Counted from the first letter of the stretch, positions 17,839 through 28,072 are shown. The stretch: 64,000 nucleotides of DNA from Photobacterium obscurum (GCF_026191635.1 NZ_JAKRRW010000002.1:1-64000), one strand, 5' to 3'. The notes: generated by a model not told the origin, from the sequence alone. Made by a program: numbers and translations.

Positions 17839-19851
17839 ATGGCCGTTGTCGAACGTTTCCCAAATAAAATCCGCCATGTTGAGCATGTTTGGATCCCCAT
17901 GCCTGATGGTACCCGTTTGGCAGCCCGTCTATGGATGCCAGACTGTGCAGAGACCGAGCCGGTACCGGCAATCCTCGAATATATTCCTTACCGAAAACGT
18001 GATGGGGTGCGGTTGCGTGATGAAACTATGCATCCTTATTTTGCCGGACACGGCTATGCCTGTATACGGGTCGATATTCGTGGTAGTGGTGACTCCGAAG
18101 GAGTGCTTACTGACGAGTATTTACAGCAAGAGCTTGATGATGGTGTCAGCATCATCGAGTGGTTGGCCCAGCAACCATGGTGTGATGGCAATGTCGGCAT
18201 CATTGGGATCTCATGGGGAGGTTTCAACGGGCTGCAGATTGCCGCTATGCAGCCGCCACAGCTTAAAGCGATAGTGAGTGTCTGTTCTACCGATGACCGC
18301 TACGCCGATGATGTGCACTATATGGGCGGTTGCCTGCTGGGAGATAATCTTTCTTGGGCTTCGACCATGTTCGCGTATAACTCCCTGCCGCCGGATCCGG
18401 AAATCGTCGGCGATAAGTGGCGTGAAATGTGGTTTGAGCGTCTTCAGGGAAGCGGTTTGTGGCTAGACACCTGGCTCAGGCATCAACATCGTGACGCGTA
18501 TTGGCAGCATGGGTCAATTTGCGAAGATTTTTCCAAGGTACAAACCCCGGTTATGGCGGTAAGTGGTTGGGCTGACGGCTATAGTAATGCCGTTTTTCGC
18601 CTGCTCAGTAATCTAACAGGACCGCGACTCGGTTTGATTGGCCCTTGGAGCCACAAATATCCCCATATTGGCATCCCGGGGCCGGCGATTGGCTTTTTGC
18701 AGGAATGCCTGCGCTGGTGGGATAAATGGCTGAAGGGGATTGAGACCGACATTATGCAGGAGCCCATGCTACGGACATGGATGCTCGACAGTATGCCGCC
18801 GTCGACCTTTTACCATCAGCGCTATGGGCGCTGGGTCAGTGAGCCTTCTTGGCCATCAGAAAATATTGGAACACAGGTTTTCAAGCTCGATAAGTATTGC
18901 TTGGCTGATGTGAAGGCAGAAGTTGAAGAACAGCAGTTGTGCCTGCAATCGCCGTTGAGCAATGGCTTGTTTGCAGGAAAGTGGTGTTCATATAGTGCAA
19001 CACCGGATCTTCCTCACGATCAGCGTGAAGAAGAAGGTGGCGCTTTAGTCTTTACAACTGAACCAATTGATAGTTCTATTGAGATCCTCGGAGCTCCGGT
19101 GGTCGAGCTGGAGCTGTCGGCAGATAAACCGGTAGCGATGGTGGCCGTTCGCCTATCTGATGTACACCCAGATAACAAGAGCACACGGGTTACCTATGGC
19201 CTGCTTAACCTCACCCATAGGGATAGCCATGAAAAGCCGACACCGTTGGAGCCCGGTAAGCGCTATCGTGTGCGGGTACAACTCAACGATGTCGCGCAAA
19301 GCTTTCCTAAAGGGCACAGGATCAGGATCGCAATTTCTTCCTCGTACTTTCCGTTAGCCTGGCCTTCTTGCGAGTCAGCGAAGCTTAATATTTTCACAGG
19401 AAGTAGCCAGTTGATCTTGCCTATCAGAGCACCGCGTACAGAGTCAATTTCCTTTCCACCTGTGGAGGCCTCTGCCAGCAGTGCCAAGCAGCAACTTCAA
19501 GAAGGGCATCATAACTGGCGAGTGATCCGCGAGTTGGACAAGGACTTATCTACCCTGGAGGTTATTAACGATGCAGGTGTCTACCGGCTTGAAGATATCA
19601 ATATGGTTGTAAAGCGTCAGAGTAGGGAGTGGTATTCCTATCAGTGTGATGACTTTACTTCGCCGAAAGGTAAAACCCTTTGGCGCTGGGGTTTTAAACG
19701 AGGTGATTGGTCGGTAGAAAGTGTTACCCGTACCTTACTGCACTGCGATGAATCCTATTTCTACCTGGATGCTGAGCTCGACGCCTACGAAGGCGAAAAA
19801 CGGGTGTATTCACAGAACTGGAATTTGCGCATTAAGCGTAACTTGGTGTGA
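17839..19851 (+). CDS. CocE/NonD family hydrolase (X-Pro dipeptidyl-peptidase-like)
   Basis: 670 residues, start preceded by AAGGGGG. The N-terminal alpha/beta hydrolase of the S15/CocE type has nucleophile S125 in GISWGGF, acid D246 in GWADGY and base H272 in GPWSHKY. It is followed by a beta-rich PepX C-terminal jelly-roll domain (about 340-560) and an extra tail of about 100 residues. Relatives hydrolyse cocaine, glutaryl-7-aminocephalosporanic acid or X-Pro peptides. No signal peptide, so it is cytoplasmic. Paired with the ATP-grasp gene just upstream, it may cleave or transfer the amide or ester the ligase makes. A terminator follows 23 bases after the stop. Confidence 0.85.
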   Translation: MAVVERFPNKIRHVEHVWIPMPDGTRLAARLWMPDCAETEPVPAILEYIPYRKRDGVRLRDETMHPYFAGHGYACIRVDIRGSGDSEGVLTDEYLQQELDDGVSIIEWLAQQPWCDGNVGIIGISWGGFNGLQIAAMQPPQLKAIVSVCSTDDRYADDVHYMGGCLLGDNLSWASTMFAYNSLPPDPEIVGDKWREMWFERLQGSGLWLDTWLRHQHRDAYWQHGSICEDFSKVQTPVMAVSGWADGYSNAVFRLLSNLTGPRLGLIGPWSHKYPHIGIPGPAIGFLQECLRWWDKWLKGIETDIMQEPMLRTWMLDSMPPSTFYHQRYGRWVSEPSWPSENIGTQVFKLDKYCLADVKAEVEEQQLCLQSPLSNGLFAGKWCSYSATPDLPHDQREEEGGALVFTTEPIDSSIEILGAPVVELELSADKPVAMVAVRLSDVHPDNKSTRVTYGLLNLTHRDSHEKPTPLEPGKRYRVRVQLNDVAQSFPKGHRIRIAISSSYFPLAWPSCESAKLNIFTGSSQLILPIRAPRTESISFPPVEASASSAKQQLQEGHHNWRVIRELDKDLSTLEVINDAGVYRLEDINMVVKRQSREWYSYQCDDFTSPKGKTLWRWGFKRGDWSVESVTRTLLHCDESYFYLDAELDAYEGEKRVYSQNWNLRIKRNLV

Positions 19852-19874
19852 TGTCGTTAATCTTCACTGCAGTT

Positions 19875-19903
19875 AAAAGGCTTACGAGAGGTAAGCCTTT
19901 TTC
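19875..19903 (+). terminator. Bidirectional terminator between hydrolase and EIIC-like gene
   Basis: AAAAGGCTTAC / GTAAGCCTTTT stem with GAGAG loop and T runs on both strands, placed between two convergent genes. Confidence 0.9.
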
Positions 19904-19942
19904 GTCTATGCTGATGTGTGATTGTTATGTCATCAGTTGGTG

Positions 19943-20965
19943 TTAACCATCGGCAAACTGCTGCAGTGGCACACGCTCGGCCAATAGATGCTTGTAAATC
20001 TGACGGCCGATTACACCGCCAACCAAGCCTGCAAAGGCCGCTGCTATCGTTGCCATAAATAGCGTTTGCGGATCGTTGAAGGCAATAGAAGCGAGTAGGC
20101 CCGGAATAGGGGCCGCACTACCTGGCGCATCATTGATAATACCGAAGTAGGCCGCAATGGTTCCTGCCAGTGCACCGCCGATGAAATTCGACATAAAGAT
20201 CGGTATCGGGTTCCGGGTAACGATATGGGCCTGGGTAAGTGGCTCAAGCATGACACTGACGGTATTACTCGACTTGCCGAGCTTAAGGGTATGGAAGATA
20301 TAGCCATTAGTGAACGAGCCGCCGACACAGGCAATGGCCGCAATCCCCATCGGTAGGCCGGTTAGGCCGAGCATGGCGGTTAAAGCCATCGAGCTAAGTG
20401 GTGAGGTACAAACCATTTTGATCAGCCCGCCAAGCATAAAGCCCATTGCCAGTGGTGAGAGCATGGTTGCCTCGGTGATCATATTGGCCAAGGTGCCCAT
20501 TAGCATATCCAGCCCCGGGCTGATGAAAATGCCCACCAGTCTTGCTAACGGTGCCAAGGTCAAGACACCGACGATAACATCGACCCCTTCGGGTAAATAT
20601 TTCTTGAATAGTGGTGCCGCGAACGAGAACAGGTAGCCGACAATAAAGCCTTCGAGGATCCCGAGGTTAGCCATTGCCAAACCTGTGACTATGGCATAAA
20701 CAGGCTGAACTCCCATTCGTAGCATCACCAACGTGGCTGCTGCGACTCCGCCCATACCACCGACCATATTACCGAACTCGGCAAGGTAGCCGATGCCGAA
20801 TAGGTTTCCCATTACATATTTATGGATGGCTTCAACAAGAAAGGTTGCGATGGCCGCATCGGCCAGGCCGCTCATTGCGGCACTGCCGTTAGGTGCCTTG
20901 AAACTGAATAACGAAAACAGACATAAAGCTGCCAGTAACGCAGCGATACCCAAAATAATTTCCAT
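19943..20965 (-). CDS. PfoR/EIIC_2-type multispanning membrane protein
   Basis: 340 residues, almost entirely hydrophobic, with about ten membrane segments and many Gly/Ala-rich helices. The composition and N terminus fit the COG3641 (PfoR) group, related to PTS EIIC domains (PF13303). No EIIA, EIIB or HPr-like gene is adjacent, and the protein has no EIIB domain, so phosphotransfer cannot be assumed. An AAGGAAATGAT ribosome binding site precedes the ATG. The name PfoR refers to a putative toxin regulator in clostridia; no such role is implied here. The family call is from recalled sequence character, moderately sure. Confidence 0.65.
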   Translation of the reverse strand: MEIILGIAALLAALCLFSLFSFKAPNGSAAMSGLADAAIATFLVEAIHKYVMGNLFGIGYLAEFGNMVGGMGGVAAATLVMLRMGVQPVYAIVTGLAMANLGILEGFIVGYLFSFAAPLFKKYLPEGVDVIVGVLTLAPLARLVGIFISPGLDMLMGTLANMITEATMLSPLAMGFMLGGLIKMVCTSPLSSMALTAMLGLTGLPMGIAAIACVGGSFTNGYIFHTLKLGKSSNTVSVMLEPLTQAHIVTRNPIPIFMSNFIGGALAGTIAAYFGIINDAPGSAAPIPGLLASIAFNDPQTLFMATIAAAFAGLVGGVIGRQIYKHLLAERVPLQQFADG

Positions 20966-21958
20966 ATCATTTCCTTACCATTACTGATTACAGGTGCATC
21001 TGGCATGAGCCATACCTGATGTTGTCGTTAAATTGCGAGAAAGATGAGGTTGGGTTTATCCAGGATCGGGAATGGTTATATTGAGGTGGAAATAGAGTTT
21101 TGCGGGAGAGATGGCGGAGCGGGTGCTGTACAGACTGTCAGCGTGATAATTCGCTCAGGGATACAGGTAGTTAACGTAAAGCGATAATGTGTCTTCTATT
21201 AGATAACGATTGTGCATAAAGGTCACCGTTGTCGAGATAAAATTTTTGTAGCTCTAGGATTAACCTAACATAACCCTGCTGTATGATTTTTGAGCTGCTT
21301 CATATTCTTAAATCAAACGTAATTTGTAGTATAAATATCTGCTGAAAATATATTCTGACGGGGAGTGATATTTGCAATGCTTATTTGTAGCCAACGTGCT
21401 GAACTCTATAGTGAACTGTCATCATATGACGTCTAATTTGTCCGTAATTGTTTATGGAAATAACTGTTGGCATCCACATCAACAATGTGTTACTTTTCTG
21501 CGCAATCTCAGGGGCAAATTGTACTGAGGCATATGCGTTGTGATGAATTCAAGCTGATTGTGTCACAACGTGCCGTAGGTACTGGCGAACCCATCGTCAG
21601 TAGAAGGGCATTAATAGCGCGGACCTGCCAAGAAGTAGAGCAGGCGCATATTGAAGGAACCCAACAGTGAAAACTCAAGTATTGAAAATCCAAATCAGCT
21701 TTGTCTTGCCAAACTGCAGTATTATTACTGAGCCTTGATATTTTCTATCTAAATCACTTCAGCTTTTTGCTGTAAACCCTGTTACCTCATTGGCCTTGCG
21801 CTGATGGTATCTTTGCGTTTACCGGCAGAATACGACTACCTGATGATAATTCATGACCATAACAATATTACGTTATGAAGTTAGCCTTGTGCTGTGTCAT
21901 TGAGTTGGATATCAAATCGGAACTGCCGCACGTCATGTAATGGCGTAAGAAATTTTGG
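20966..21958. other. 993-base intergenic region, no convincing gene
   Basis: This divergent region lies between the EIIC-like gene and the norspermidine operon. The only open frame of note is 67 codons from a TTG at 21467, with no ribosome binding site and no recognised product. It must hold the norspermidine operon promoter. I could not identify a riboswitch or a strong hairpin. Confidence 0.6.
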
Positions 21959-24856
21959 ATGACACCCATGAGTAATGTGTTTGATTTAGACGATATCAAG
22001 CTAGCCTCAGATGTGCCTGTTGTGCACGAATTATATGATTTGACACCTGACGAACTGCTGCTTAGCCAGGAGCATTATGAGTCAGAAGTTCGTTCATACC
22101 CAAGACGACTCCCGCTTGCTATCAAGAAAGCATCAGGCGCACTGGTGGAAGATAGCCGCGGACAACTCTTTTTAGACTGCCTGGCCGGTGCGGGTACATT
22201 AGCACTTGGCTATAACCACCCAGAAATCAACCAGGCGATTATTGACCAGCTAAACCAGGGACTGCCGTATCAGACTCTGGATATGACAACACCGGCGAAA
22301 GATAAATTTATCAAAGAAGTGATGAACTTCCTGCCGGAAGATTTTGCTGAAAATGCCCGAATTCAGTTTTGTGGCCCTTCGGGTGCCGATGCTGTAGAAG
22401 CGGCAATTAAGCTGGCCAAGCAAACGACAGGCCGTAATACTATGGCGGCTTTCCATGGTGCTTACCATGGTATGACAAACGGTACGATGGCACTGATGGG
22501 TAACCTTGGCACGAAAGAACGACGCCAGGGCCTAATGGCTGACGTTCATTTCCTACCATTCCCATATAGCCTACGCTGCCCGTTTGGCCTGAAAGGCAAT
22601 GAAGGTGCCAAGCAGAGTATCCGTTATATCGAGCGTATGCTGAGTGATGATGAAAGTGGCGTACAGAAACCTGCTGCGATCATTGTTGAACCGGTTCAGG
22701 GTGAAGGTGGGGTGATCCCTGCGCCAGCATTTTGGCTGCGTGAATTGCGCCGGATCACTAAAGAACATGGCATCTTGTTGATCCTCGATGAGATTCAGTG
22801 TGGTATCGGTAAAACTGGCCATCGTTTCGCGTTTGAAGAAGCGGGAATTACTCCTGATATCCTGTGTTTGTCAAAAGCGGTTGGCGGCGGTTTGCCGATG
22901 TCAATTCTGCTGTTTGATAAATCAATCGATACCTGGCGCCCGGGTGAGCATACCGGTACGTTCCGTGGTAACCAACTTGCAATGGCGACCGGTGCCAAGG
23001 CGCTGGAGATTATCCAACGCGATTGCCTGGTAGAGCATGCCCAGAAAGCTGGTCAGTACCTGCGCGAAGGTTTAGAGCGCATTGCCGGTTATACCGACTG
23101 TATTGCTGAAGTGCGTGGTAAGGGCTTGATGCTGGGTGTCGAGATCGTCAAGCCGAACGGTAAGAAGAATAAGTTTGGCGAGCCGGAAGCCGATCCGGAA
23201 ATGACGATCAATATTCAACGTGCGGCGTTGGAGCGTGGTCTGATCATCGAAAAAGGCGGCCGTCAGGGTTCGGTATTACGTTTCCTGCCACCGCTGATCA
23301 TCAGCTATGAGCAAATTGATTTCGCATTAGATGCGTTGAGCAAGGCTATTATTGCAACCGCAGGGCCTGCAAAAGTTACGAAGGCTGATGCGAAATCAGA
23401 GCAAGACAAGTGGCGTTCTTACTTCATTCATACCGGTGAAGGTGGAGCGGATGAGTTTGAAACGGCACTAAACCAGACGACTCAGGTACTTAAACAAGTT
23501 TTCGAAGCAACAGATGCGCCTTATTCAGGACTAGAGCCACTGGTACTCAAGAATCTTATCAACAACATTGATCTTGATGACCAGCAGTTGCCTCTGGATA
23601 CCGTGATTGAGCAAACCGGTGAGCTGATCGCCAAGAACTCTATCATGGTGCAGCATCCTAACTGTATTGCACACTTGCATACACCACCGCTACTGCCAGC
23701 TGTTGCTGCTGAAGCGTTTATCAGTTCATTGAATCAGTCAATGGACTCTTGGGATCAGGCGAGCTCCGCTACCTATGTAGAGCAGAAGGTCGTTGACTGG
23801 TTGTGTGGTGTATACAATCTGGGTGAGCAGGCTGATGGTATCTTTACCAGTGGTGGCACGCAGAGCAACCTGATGGGGCTATTGCTGGCACGTGACTGGG
23901 CGGCAGATACTATTTCTGGCCACAACATCCAGAAAAACGGTTTACCAGAATACGCGGGCAAACTACGTATTCTTTGCTCGAAGAAATCGCATTTCACGGT
24001 GCAAAAATCAGCATCGCTGCTGGGGCTAGGTGAACATGCCGTTGAGTGTGTGGATACCAACCCTGACGGTACGATCAAGCTGGCATCACTCGTTTCAACC
24101 GTAGAGACGCTGAAAAATGATGGCCTGATGCCATTTGCTCTGGTGGGAACAGCAGGAACGACTGACCACGGTGCGATTGACGATCTGAGTGGTTTGGCCG
24201 ATATCGTGGAACAACACAACCTGTGGCTGCATGTAGACGGCGCATACGGTGGTGCATTGATCCTAAGTCGCCATAAAACCCGCTTGCACGGTATTGAACG
24301 AGCCGACTCATTGAGCGTGGACTTCCACAAACTGTTCTATCAGCCAATCAGCTGTGGGGCTGTGCTGCTTAAAGACAAGGAAAACTTTAAGTACCTGCTG
24401 CACCATGCTGATTACCTGAATCGTGAAGATGATTTATTGCCGAACCTGGTTGATAAGTCGATCGCTACCACCAAGCGCTTTGATGCTCTGAAAGTGCTAA
24501 TGACGATGCAGTGTGTCGGTACGCAGGCTCTGGGTTCGATGTATGACCATCTGCTTGGTCAGGCTCAGCAGGTTGCAGACTTGATTAACCAGTCTGATGA
24601 CTTTGAGTTGTTGGCTACACCTGCATTGTCGACCGTGTTGTTCCGCTGCATCGGCGATCAGACAATTGATACCGATCAGCTTAACAAGCAACTACGAATT
24701 GAAGCCTTGGTAAAAGGTGTAGCGGTACTTGGCGAAACGGTTGTCGATGGCCAGGTTGCGCTCAAATTCACGATATTAAACCCGTGTCTAAAGATTTCAG
24801 ACTTCGAATCTTTACTAAACGACATTAACCAGTTGGCACGTTCGCTGGTTAACTAA
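21959..24856 (+). CDS. Fused diaminobutyrate aminotransferase / diaminobutyrate decarboxylase
   Basis: 965 residues with two PLP enzymes in one chain. The N-terminal class III aminotransferase (about 40-455, PLP lysine K306 in LSKAVGGG) makes L-2,4-diaminobutyrate from aspartate semialdehyde. The C-terminal group II decarboxylase (about 490-960, PLP lysine K791 in DFHKLF) turns it into 1,3-diaminopropane. The fusion is the arrangement known in Vibrio (VC1625-type). A second ATG 9 bases downstream (MSNVFDLD) has a better-placed GGAT and may be the true start. First gene of the norspermidine operon; its product is the substrate of the next enzyme. Confidence 0.95.
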   Translation: MTPMSNVFDLDDIKLASDVPVVHELYDLTPDELLLSQEHYESEVRSYPRRLPLAIKKASGALVEDSRGQLFLDCLAGAGTLALGYNHPEINQAIIDQLNQGLPYQTLDMTTPAKDKFIKEVMNFLPEDFAENARIQFCGPSGADAVEAAIKLAKQTTGRNTMAAFHGAYHGMTNGTMALMGNLGTKERRQGLMADVHFLPFPYSLRCPFGLKGNEGAKQSIRYIERMLSDDESGVQKPAAIIVEPVQGEGGVIPAPAFWLRELRRITKEHGILLILDEIQCGIGKTGHRFAFEEAGITPDILCLSKAVGGGLPMSILLFDKSIDTWRPGEHTGTFRGNQLAMATGAKALEIIQRDCLVEHAQKAGQYLREGLERIAGYTDCIAEVRGKGLMLGVEIVKPNGKKNKFGEPEADPEMTINIQRAALERGLIIEKGGRQGSVLRFLPPLIISYEQIDFALDALSKAIIATAGPAKVTKADAKSEQDKWRSYFIHTGEGGADEFETALNQTTQVLKQVFEATDAPYSGLEPLVLKNLINNIDLDDQQLPLDTVIEQTGELIAKNSIMVQHPNCIAHLHTPPLLPAVAAEAFISSLNQSMDSWDQASSATYVEQKVVDWLCGVYNLGEQADGIFTSGGTQSNLMGLLLARDWAADTISGHNIQKNGLPEYAGKLRILCSKKSHFTVQKSASLLGLGEHAVECVDTNPDGTIKLASLVSTVETLKNDGLMPFALVGTAGTTDHGAIDDLSGLADIVEQHNLWLHVDGAYGGALILSRHKTRLHGIERADSLSVDFHKLFYQPISCGAVLLKDKENFKYLLHHADYLNREDDLLPNLVDKSIATTKRFDALKVLMTMQCVGTQALGSMYDHLLGQAQQVADLINQSDDFELLATPALSTVLFRCIGDQTIDTDQLNKQLRIEALVKGVAVLGETVVDGQVALKFTILNPCLKISDFESLLNDINQLARSLVN

Positions 24857-24879
24857 TTGACTCATTAAGAAGTGTTCTT

Positions 24880-24907
24880 GCTTGGCCTCCGAAGTTGTTG
24901 GCCAAGC
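24880..24907 (+). other. Intercistronic hairpin in the norspermidine operon
   Basis: GCTTGGCC and GGCCAAGC form a perfect 8-bp stem with a 12-nt loop between the first two genes. No T run follows, so it is more likely an mRNA-stability or processing element than a terminator. Confidence 0.5.
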
Positions 24908-24947
24908 AACGACAGTGACTCTGATTATTAACGGAAGAAAAACGACT

Positions 24948-26192
24948 ATGGCAATTCTACAAATTGGTGCTGGTGGTGTTGGTTGGGTTATCGCGCATAA
25001 AGCGGCTCAGAACAACGAAGTGCTTGGTGATATCACCATTGCATCTCGCACCGTATCTAAGTGTGAAAAGATCATTGAATCGATCCAGAAAAAAAACAAC
25101 CTGAAAGATCCTTCAAAGAAGCTGGAAGCACGTGCCGTTAACGCCGATGACGTCGATGCACTGGTAGCATTGATCAAAGAAGTACAGCCTGACTTGGTAA
25201 TTAATGCGGGTCCTCCGTGGGTTAACATGAGCATCATGGAAGCTTGTTATCAGGCTAAGGTTTCTTACCTAGATACGTCTGTTGCCGTAGATCTATGCTC
25301 TGAAGGCCAGCAGGTGCCACAAGCGTATGACTGGCAGTGGGGCTACCGCGAGAAATTCAAGGAAGCAGGTATTACAGGTATCCTGGGTGCAGGCTTTGAT
25401 CCGGGTGTAGTAAGCGTATTTGCTGCTTATGCTGTGAAGCACCTGTTCGATGAAATTGACACTATCGATGTGATGGATGTTAATGCCGGCGATCACGGTA
25501 AGAAGTTTGCGACTAACTTTGATCCAGAAACCAACATGCTGGAAATCCAGGGCGACTCTTTCTACTGGGAAAACGGTGAGTGGAAACAAGTACCGTGTCA
25601 TACCCGTATGATGGAGTTTGATTTCCCTAATTGTGGTACCCACAAAGTTTACTCAATGGCGCACGATGAAGTTCGCTCGATGAAAGAGTTCATCCCAGCC
25701 AAACGTATCGAGTTCTGGATGGGCTTTGGTGATAAATACCTGAACTACTTCAACTGCATGCGCGATATCGGCCTGCTAAGCCCAGATCCGGTAACTTTGC
25801 AAGACGGCACCGTTGTTGAGCCGCTAAAAGTACTGAAAGCTATCCTGCCAGACCCAACCTCTCTAGCACCTGGCTACACAGGCCTAACGTGTATTGGTAC
25901 GTGGGTACAGGGTAAGAAAGACGGTAAAGAGCGCAGTGTGTTCATTTACAACAACGCTGACCATGAAGTGGCTTACGAAGATGTTGAACATCAGGCGATT
26001 TCATACACCACAGGTGTACCGGCAATTTCAGCAGCTCTACAGTTCTTCCGTGGTACGTGGGCAGAAGCTGGCGTGTTCAACATGGAACAGCTAGACCCAG
26101 ATCCGTTCCTAGAAACAATGCCTGGCATCGGCCTTGATTGGCATGTTCAGGAGCTGGAAGTTGGGCAGCCTCTAATCAATATCCTCAAATAA
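24948..26192 (+). CDS. Carboxynorspermidine synthase (dehydrogenase)
   Basis: 414 residues from the ATG at 24948, which has GGAAG about 10 bases upstream; the open frame extends further 5' but without a ribosome binding site. The N terminus is a Rossmann fold with an IGAGGVG dinucleotide motif, and the whole chain fits the saccharopine-dehydrogenase-like family. The enzyme condenses 1,3-diaminopropane (or putrescine) with aspartate semialdehyde and reduces the imine with NADPH, giving carboxynorspermidine. Middle gene of the three-gene operon, between the enzyme making its amine substrate and the decarboxylase using its product. Confidence 0.94.
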   Translation: MAILQIGAGGVGWVIAHKAAQNNEVLGDITIASRTVSKCEKIIESIQKKNNLKDPSKKLEARAVNADDVDALVALIKEVQPDLVINAGPPWVNMSIMEACYQAKVSYLDTSVAVDLCSEGQQVPQAYDWQWGYREKFKEAGITGILGAGFDPGVVSVFAAYAVKHLFDEIDTIDVMDVNAGDHGKKFATNFDPETNMLEIQGDSFYWENGEWKQVPCHTRMMEFDFPNCGTHKVYSMAHDEVRSMKEFIPAKRIEFWMGFGDKYLNYFNCMRDIGLLSPDPVTLQDGTVVEPLKVLKAILPDPTSLAPGYTGLTCIGTWVQGKKDGKERSVFIYNNADHEVAYEDVEHQAISYTTGVPAISAALQFFRGTWAEAGVFNMEQLDPDPFLETMPGIGLDWHVQELEVGQPLINILK

Positions 26193-26367
26193 TTGGTCTG
26201 CGCTGGTTATTTTGCTTGATTGCTGTGTTGGAAGTGCTCATTTACATACGTAAATTTTGCGCTTCCGCCTTGCCCTCAAGAAAAATTCCTGCGCGCAGAG
26301 TCAATATTCACTTATAAAGTCTAATAAAGCCGGTGTCGGGTACGACATCGGCTTGTTGGTAACTAAG

Positions 26368-27501
26368 ATGCAGAAACAAGATTTAAAAACGCCTTTCTTC
26401 ATGATTGATGAAGAGAAGCTGATCGCTAACCTTGAAAAAGCAAAACGCCTGAAAGAGTTGTCTGGTGCCAAGTTAGTGCTGGCACTGAAATGTTTCTCGA
26501 CCTGGGGTGTTTTCGACATCATCAAACCTTACTTGGATGGCACAACCAGCAGTGGCCCGTATGAAGTCAAACTGGGTTACGAGACTTTTGGCGGTGAAAC
26601 GCACGCCTACAGTGTCGGGTATAGCGAAGATGACGTAAAAGAAGTCGCCGATATCTGCGATAAGATGATCTTTAATTCTCAGAGCCAGCTGGCGGCTTAT
26701 CGTCATCTTGTCGAAGGCAAGGCTTCTCTGGGTTTGCGCCTGAACCCTGGTGTTAGCTATGCCGGTCAGGACTTGGCGAACCCGGCGCGTAAATTCTCGC
26801 GTCTCGGTGTGCAGGCTGACCATATCGATCCCGCTGCGTTTGATAGCCTTGATGGTGTGATGTTCCACATGAACTGTGAGAACAAAGATGCCGATGCGTT
26901 TATCAGCTTGCTTGATGCAATTTCAGCGCAGTTTGGCCAATATTTGGATAAGCTCGACTGGGTAAGCCTGGGCGGCGGTGTATTCTTTACCTGGCCGGGC
27001 TATGAGCTTGAGAAGCTGGCTGCGGCTTTGAAGGCATTCTCTGAAAAGCACGGTGTTCAGCTATATCTTGAGCCGGGCGAAGCGATTATTACCAAGACCA
27101 CGGATCTTGTCGTTACTGTGGTTGATATCGTCGAAAATGAAATGAAAACCGCGATCGTAGACAGTGCAACCGAGGCACACCGCCTTGATACGCTGATTTA
27201 TGATGAGCCGGCGTCTATCGCGGAAGCCAGCGAAACGGGCGATCACCAGTATGTGATAGGCAGCTGCTCATGCCTTGCGGGTGATCAGTTCTGTGTGACC
27301 CAGTTTGAGCAACCTTTGGAGATAGGTCAGCGTCTGCATATTCTCGACAGCGCGGGCTATACCATGGTGAAGCTGAACTGGTTCAACGGCTTGAAGATGC
27401 CTTCGGTCTATTGCCAACGCCAGAACGGTGACATTGAAAAGCTCAATGAATTTGGCTATGACGATTTCAAACGCTCACTGTCTCAGTGGAGCGTGAGCTA
27501 A
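26368..27501 (+). CDS. nspC: Carboxynorspermidine/carboxyspermidine decarboxylase
   Basis: 377 residues from the ATG at 26368 ([13 protein letters not shown]), matching known NspC length; the 111-base upstream open extension reads like non-coding sequence. It has the alanine-racemase-fold PLP decarboxylase plan, with PLP lysine K41 in ALKCFSTW, the glycine loop [12 protein letters not shown], and CSCLAGDQ contributing the active-site Cys and Asp. It makes norspermidine (or spermidine), which in Vibrio acts in biofilm control through the NspS-MbaA signalling system. The ribosome binding site is weak. A strong terminator follows. Confidence 0.95.
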   Translation: MQKQDLKTPFFMIDEEKLIANLEKAKRLKELSGAKLVLALKCFSTWGVFDIIKPYLDGTTSSGPYEVKLGYETFGGETHAYSVGYSEDDVKEVADICDKMIFNSQSQLAAYRHLVEGKASLGLRLNPGVSYAGQDLANPARKFSRLGVQADHIDPAAFDSLDGVMFHMNCENKDADAFISLLDAISAQFGQYLDKLDWVSLGGGVFFTWPGYELEKLAAALKAFSEKHGVQLYLEPGEAIITKTTDLVVTVVDIVENEMKTAIVDSATEAHRLDTLIYDEPASIAEASETGDHQYVIGSCSCLAGDQFCVTQFEQPLEIGQRLHILDSAGYTMVKLNWFNGLKMPSVYCQRQNGDIEKLNEFGYDDFKRSLSQWSVS

Positions 27502-27521
27502 TTAGTCTCAAGTATCATGAA

Positions 27522-27550
27522 AAAGGCCGCATTGCGGCCTTTCTTCTTTT
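27522..27550 (+). terminator. Terminator of the norspermidine operon
   Basis: AAAGGCCGC / GCGGCCTTT stem with a 3-nt loop followed by a T-rich tract, 20 bases after the nspC stop. Confidence 0.92.
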
Positions 27551-27682
27551 GTTCATAGACTTCACCAATTTGCAGTTATTGAGTCTAAAATTAGTCACGT
27601 TGTGTATTTAAGCAATTTTGGCGTGGTTTTTAACTGCTTTTGTTGCTTTTTGACCAGTCAAAATAAAATCATCACTTTTTCA

Positions 27683-27710
27683 TTGACTCATTATTTAAAA
27701 TCAGTAAATT
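27683..27710 (+). promoter_or_regulatory. Promoter of tRNA cluster 2
   Basis: -35 TTGACT (27683-27688, 5/6) and -10 TAAATT (27705-27710, 4/6) with 16-bp spacing, 55 bases before the first tRNA. Confidence 0.5.
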
Positions 27711-27764
27711 ACATCACGTACCGCAGCAGGGAGGCCTGTTATGCGGTCGGTCGAAAGACAATTA

Positions 27765-27838
27765 GGCGCGTTGGCAGAGTGGCTATGCAGCGGATTGCAA
27801 ATCCGTGGACCTCGGTTCGACTCCGGGACGCGCCTCCA
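27765..27838 (+). tRNA. tRNA-Cys (GCA), cluster 2 copy 1
   Basis: 74 nt, identical to the tRNA-Cys genes of cluster 1, with encoded CCA. First of six tRNAs in cluster 2. Confidence 0.97.
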
Positions 27839-27857
27839 TTCTTATCGAGAATGAAAT

Positions 27858-27933
27858 GCGACACTAGCTCAGCTGGTAGAGCGCAACCTTGCCAAGGTTG
27901 AGGTCACGAGTTCGAACCTCGTGTGTCGCTCCA
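27858..27933 (+). tRNA. tRNA-Gly (GCC)
   Basis: 76 nt with encoded CCA. Acceptor stem GCGACAC/GTGTCGC; anticodon stem CAACC/GGTTG around TTGCCAA (GCC). It lies 19 bases after tRNA-Cys. Confidence 0.95.
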
Positions 27934-27959
27934 AATTTTAGGTGATGTGGTTAGCAACG

Positions 27960-27999
27960 AGGAACCTCGTGTACCTAGCCGGCCGCGTCGCTCCAAATT
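27960..27999 (+). pseudogene. 3'-end remnant of a tRNA-Gly
   Basis: The T-arm/acceptor end of tRNA-Gly reappears (GAACCTCGTGT ... GTCGCTCCAAATT), interrupted by a 13-14 base GC-rich insert containing TAGCCGGCC. The 5' half of the tRNA is missing, so it cannot be functional. It may be a recombination or integration scar. Confidence 0.6.
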
Positions 28000-28072
28000 A
28001 AAGTCTCATGGCGAAAGCGATGGGAAATAGATGGTGTTTAACTTTTCAGTTAGCGCATCGCAAGTATTGCGT

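Noticed and set aside
21467-21670. 67-codon frame from TTG upstream of the norspermidine operon
   Set aside because: TTG start without a ribosome binding site and no recognisable product.
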